13,487 nucleotides of DNA from Thermoplasmata archaeon (GTDB taxonomy: Archaea > Thermoplasmatota > E2 > UBA202 > DSCA01). Positions 12,876-13,487 of the stretch are shown here, piece by piece. The stretch lies in assembly GCA_021159125.1 (NCBI GenBank), contig JAGGSL010000047.1, positions 1 through 13,487 on the forward strand, in the 5' to 3' direction. The notes under the pieces were generated by a model. The model worked only from the letters and a program-made list of their open reading frames with translations, ran no database searches and had not been told where the DNA came from. A program made the translations under genes and the position numbers. How positions within the stretch are numbered: position 1 is the first letter of the stretch; the number at the start of each line of letters is the position of its first letter.

Positions 12876-13487
12876 ATGGATGAGAGAAGAAGGATAATAG
12901 AGTACTTCCAGAAAAATGGGGTGCTCATACAATCGGAAGCTGTAGATTTCCTGATTGAGTCAGGCGATGCTCTAAAAAATTCCAAGAAATTGCTCGGGAG
13001 TTACGATGAAAAACCATTGGGCATAATGATAGATGATGTAAAGAGTTTTTTTGATAATGGGGCCTCTGAAGGAGGGATGGAGAGGTTAGATGAGCTGCCA
13101 AATACATACAATCCGCCGAATATATCCAGAGGAGAGAGCGAGGAAATTGAGCTGGAAATATTAGAGGATGTGACAGGCAAGAGCAGCTGCGAGGGGACAA
13201 TATCTGACTTTACCCACCTGTTCAAAAACAGGTATGAAATGCTTTACGGTCTGCTAAAAAAAAGGCAGGAAATGAGAAACGTCGTTCCTCTCAAAAATGC
13301 TCAGAGGAGGGAGGGAGATGTTTCTGTAATCGGTATTGTGAGTGAAATAAAACGAGGGAAAAATAGTCATGTACTGGTTGAGATAGAAGATGAAAGCGAC
13401 AGCGCAACCATATATTTTCCTGATAACCTTGCCGATGCCGCCTCAAACCTTGTGGAAGATGAGGTCATAGGAATTGTGGGGAAGGGC
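12876..13487 (+). CDS. polB: DNA polymerase D small subunit (DP1), N-terminal part; 3' end outside window
   Basis: The frame is open for 204 codons from ATG 12876 to the window edge. DP1 is the exonuclease subunit of PolD, the replicative polymerase of euryarchaea, and pairs with large subunit DP2. Residues 1-30 (MDERRRIIEYFQKNGVLIQS) form the N-terminal helical domain; a low-conservation linker follows; residues about 108-135 (GTISDFTHLFKNRYEMLYGL) are the characteristic segment before the OB fold; and 145 onward (GDVSVIGIVSEIKRGKNSHV) is the OB fold. The calcineurin-like phosphodiesterase domain with the nuclease metals must lie beyond the window. The start is the only Met near the natural N-terminus. 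There is no TATA box or Shine-Dalgarno at usual spacing; the ATG is about 4 nt after the SRP RNA. Confidence 0.9.
   Translation, partial: MDERRRIIEYFQKNGVLIQSEAVDFLIESGDALKNSKKLLGSYDEKPLGIMIDDVKSFFDNGASEGGMERLDELPNTYNPPNISRGESEEIELEILEDVTGKSSCEGTISDFTHLFKNRYEMLYGLLKKRQEMRNVVPLKNAQRREGDVSVIGIVSEIKRGKNSHVLVEIEDESDSATIYFPDNLADAASNLVEDEVIGIVGKG

Noticed and set aside
12685..13225. Several 60-90 codon minus-strand frames over the SRP RNA and DP1
   Set aside because: They lie opposite a structured RNA and the PolD subunit and show no recognisable motif.
1..13487. CRISPR array, insertion sequence, tRNA gene or prophage
   Set aside because: No regularly spaced repeats, transposase, cloverleaf or phage genes were seen on either strand by eye.

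Overview
This window is a compact archaeal chromosome segment, most likely euryarchaeal in the broad sense and plausibly from the Thermoplasmata side. The domain call rests on several archaeal hallmark genes together: an archaeal-type SRP (7S) RNA, the small subunit of DNA polymerase D, archaeal NAC with a UBA tail, Taw1 of wyosine synthesis, a His-type Thi4, and the archaeal trio of Era-like GTPase, DUF2073 and DUF2072 Zn-ribbon (OapA/B/C). TATA-like boxes also sit about 26 nt upstream of many start codons, as expected for leaderless archaeal transcripts. The 3' end of a gingipain-like C25 protease gene suggests a protein-degrading lineage; secreted C25 peptidases are known from sediment Thermoplasmata such as MBG-D. 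The lineage is inference only.

Layout. 1-818 (+): end of a C25 peptidase gene. 815-2952 (-): taw1 followed by a DUF401 membrane protein, joined by an ATGA overlap and converging on the protease with overlapping stop codons. 2953-3260: a divergent, hairpin-rich, repeat-bearing intergenic region. 3261-4714 (+): oapA-oapB-oapC operon. 4744-5508 (+): thi4, with its own leaderless promoter. 5528-6316 (-): MBL-fold hydrolase, divergent across 43 bp from 6360-8292 (+), an operon of an unrecognised membrane-anchored protein and an MTA/SAH/5'-deoxyadenosine deaminase. 8354-8767 (+): RimI-type acetyltransferase, overlapping convergently by 17 bp with NAC (8751-9077, -). 9117-10553 (+): bifunctional NAD(P)HX epimerase/dehydratase. 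10591-10911 (-): small Cys-bearing HTH regulator with a palindrome at its promoter. 10992-12061 (+): small two-helix membrane protein gene with an apparent one-base frameshift, then a PhzF-family protein. 12062-12260: intergenic, with a possible broken Cys-rich mini-gene on the minus strand. 12261-12512 (+): another small two-helix membrane protein. 12543-12872 (+): SRP RNA. 12876 to window end (+): PolD small subunit, starting about 4 nt after the SRP RNA.

Functional themes are housekeeping: information processing (PolD, SRP RNA, NAC, Taw1, Oap proteins, RimI) and cofactor or metabolite repair (Thi4, NAD(P)HX repair, deaminase salvage of SAM by-products such as the 5'-deoxyadenosine made by radical-SAM enzymes like Taw1). 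I see no CRISPR array, transposase, tRNA or obvious defence island. The best leads are the structured repeat region upstream of oapA, the SRP RNA/PolD junction, the two apparent homopolymer frameshifts in small genes, and the Cys-rich regulator with its candidate operator.
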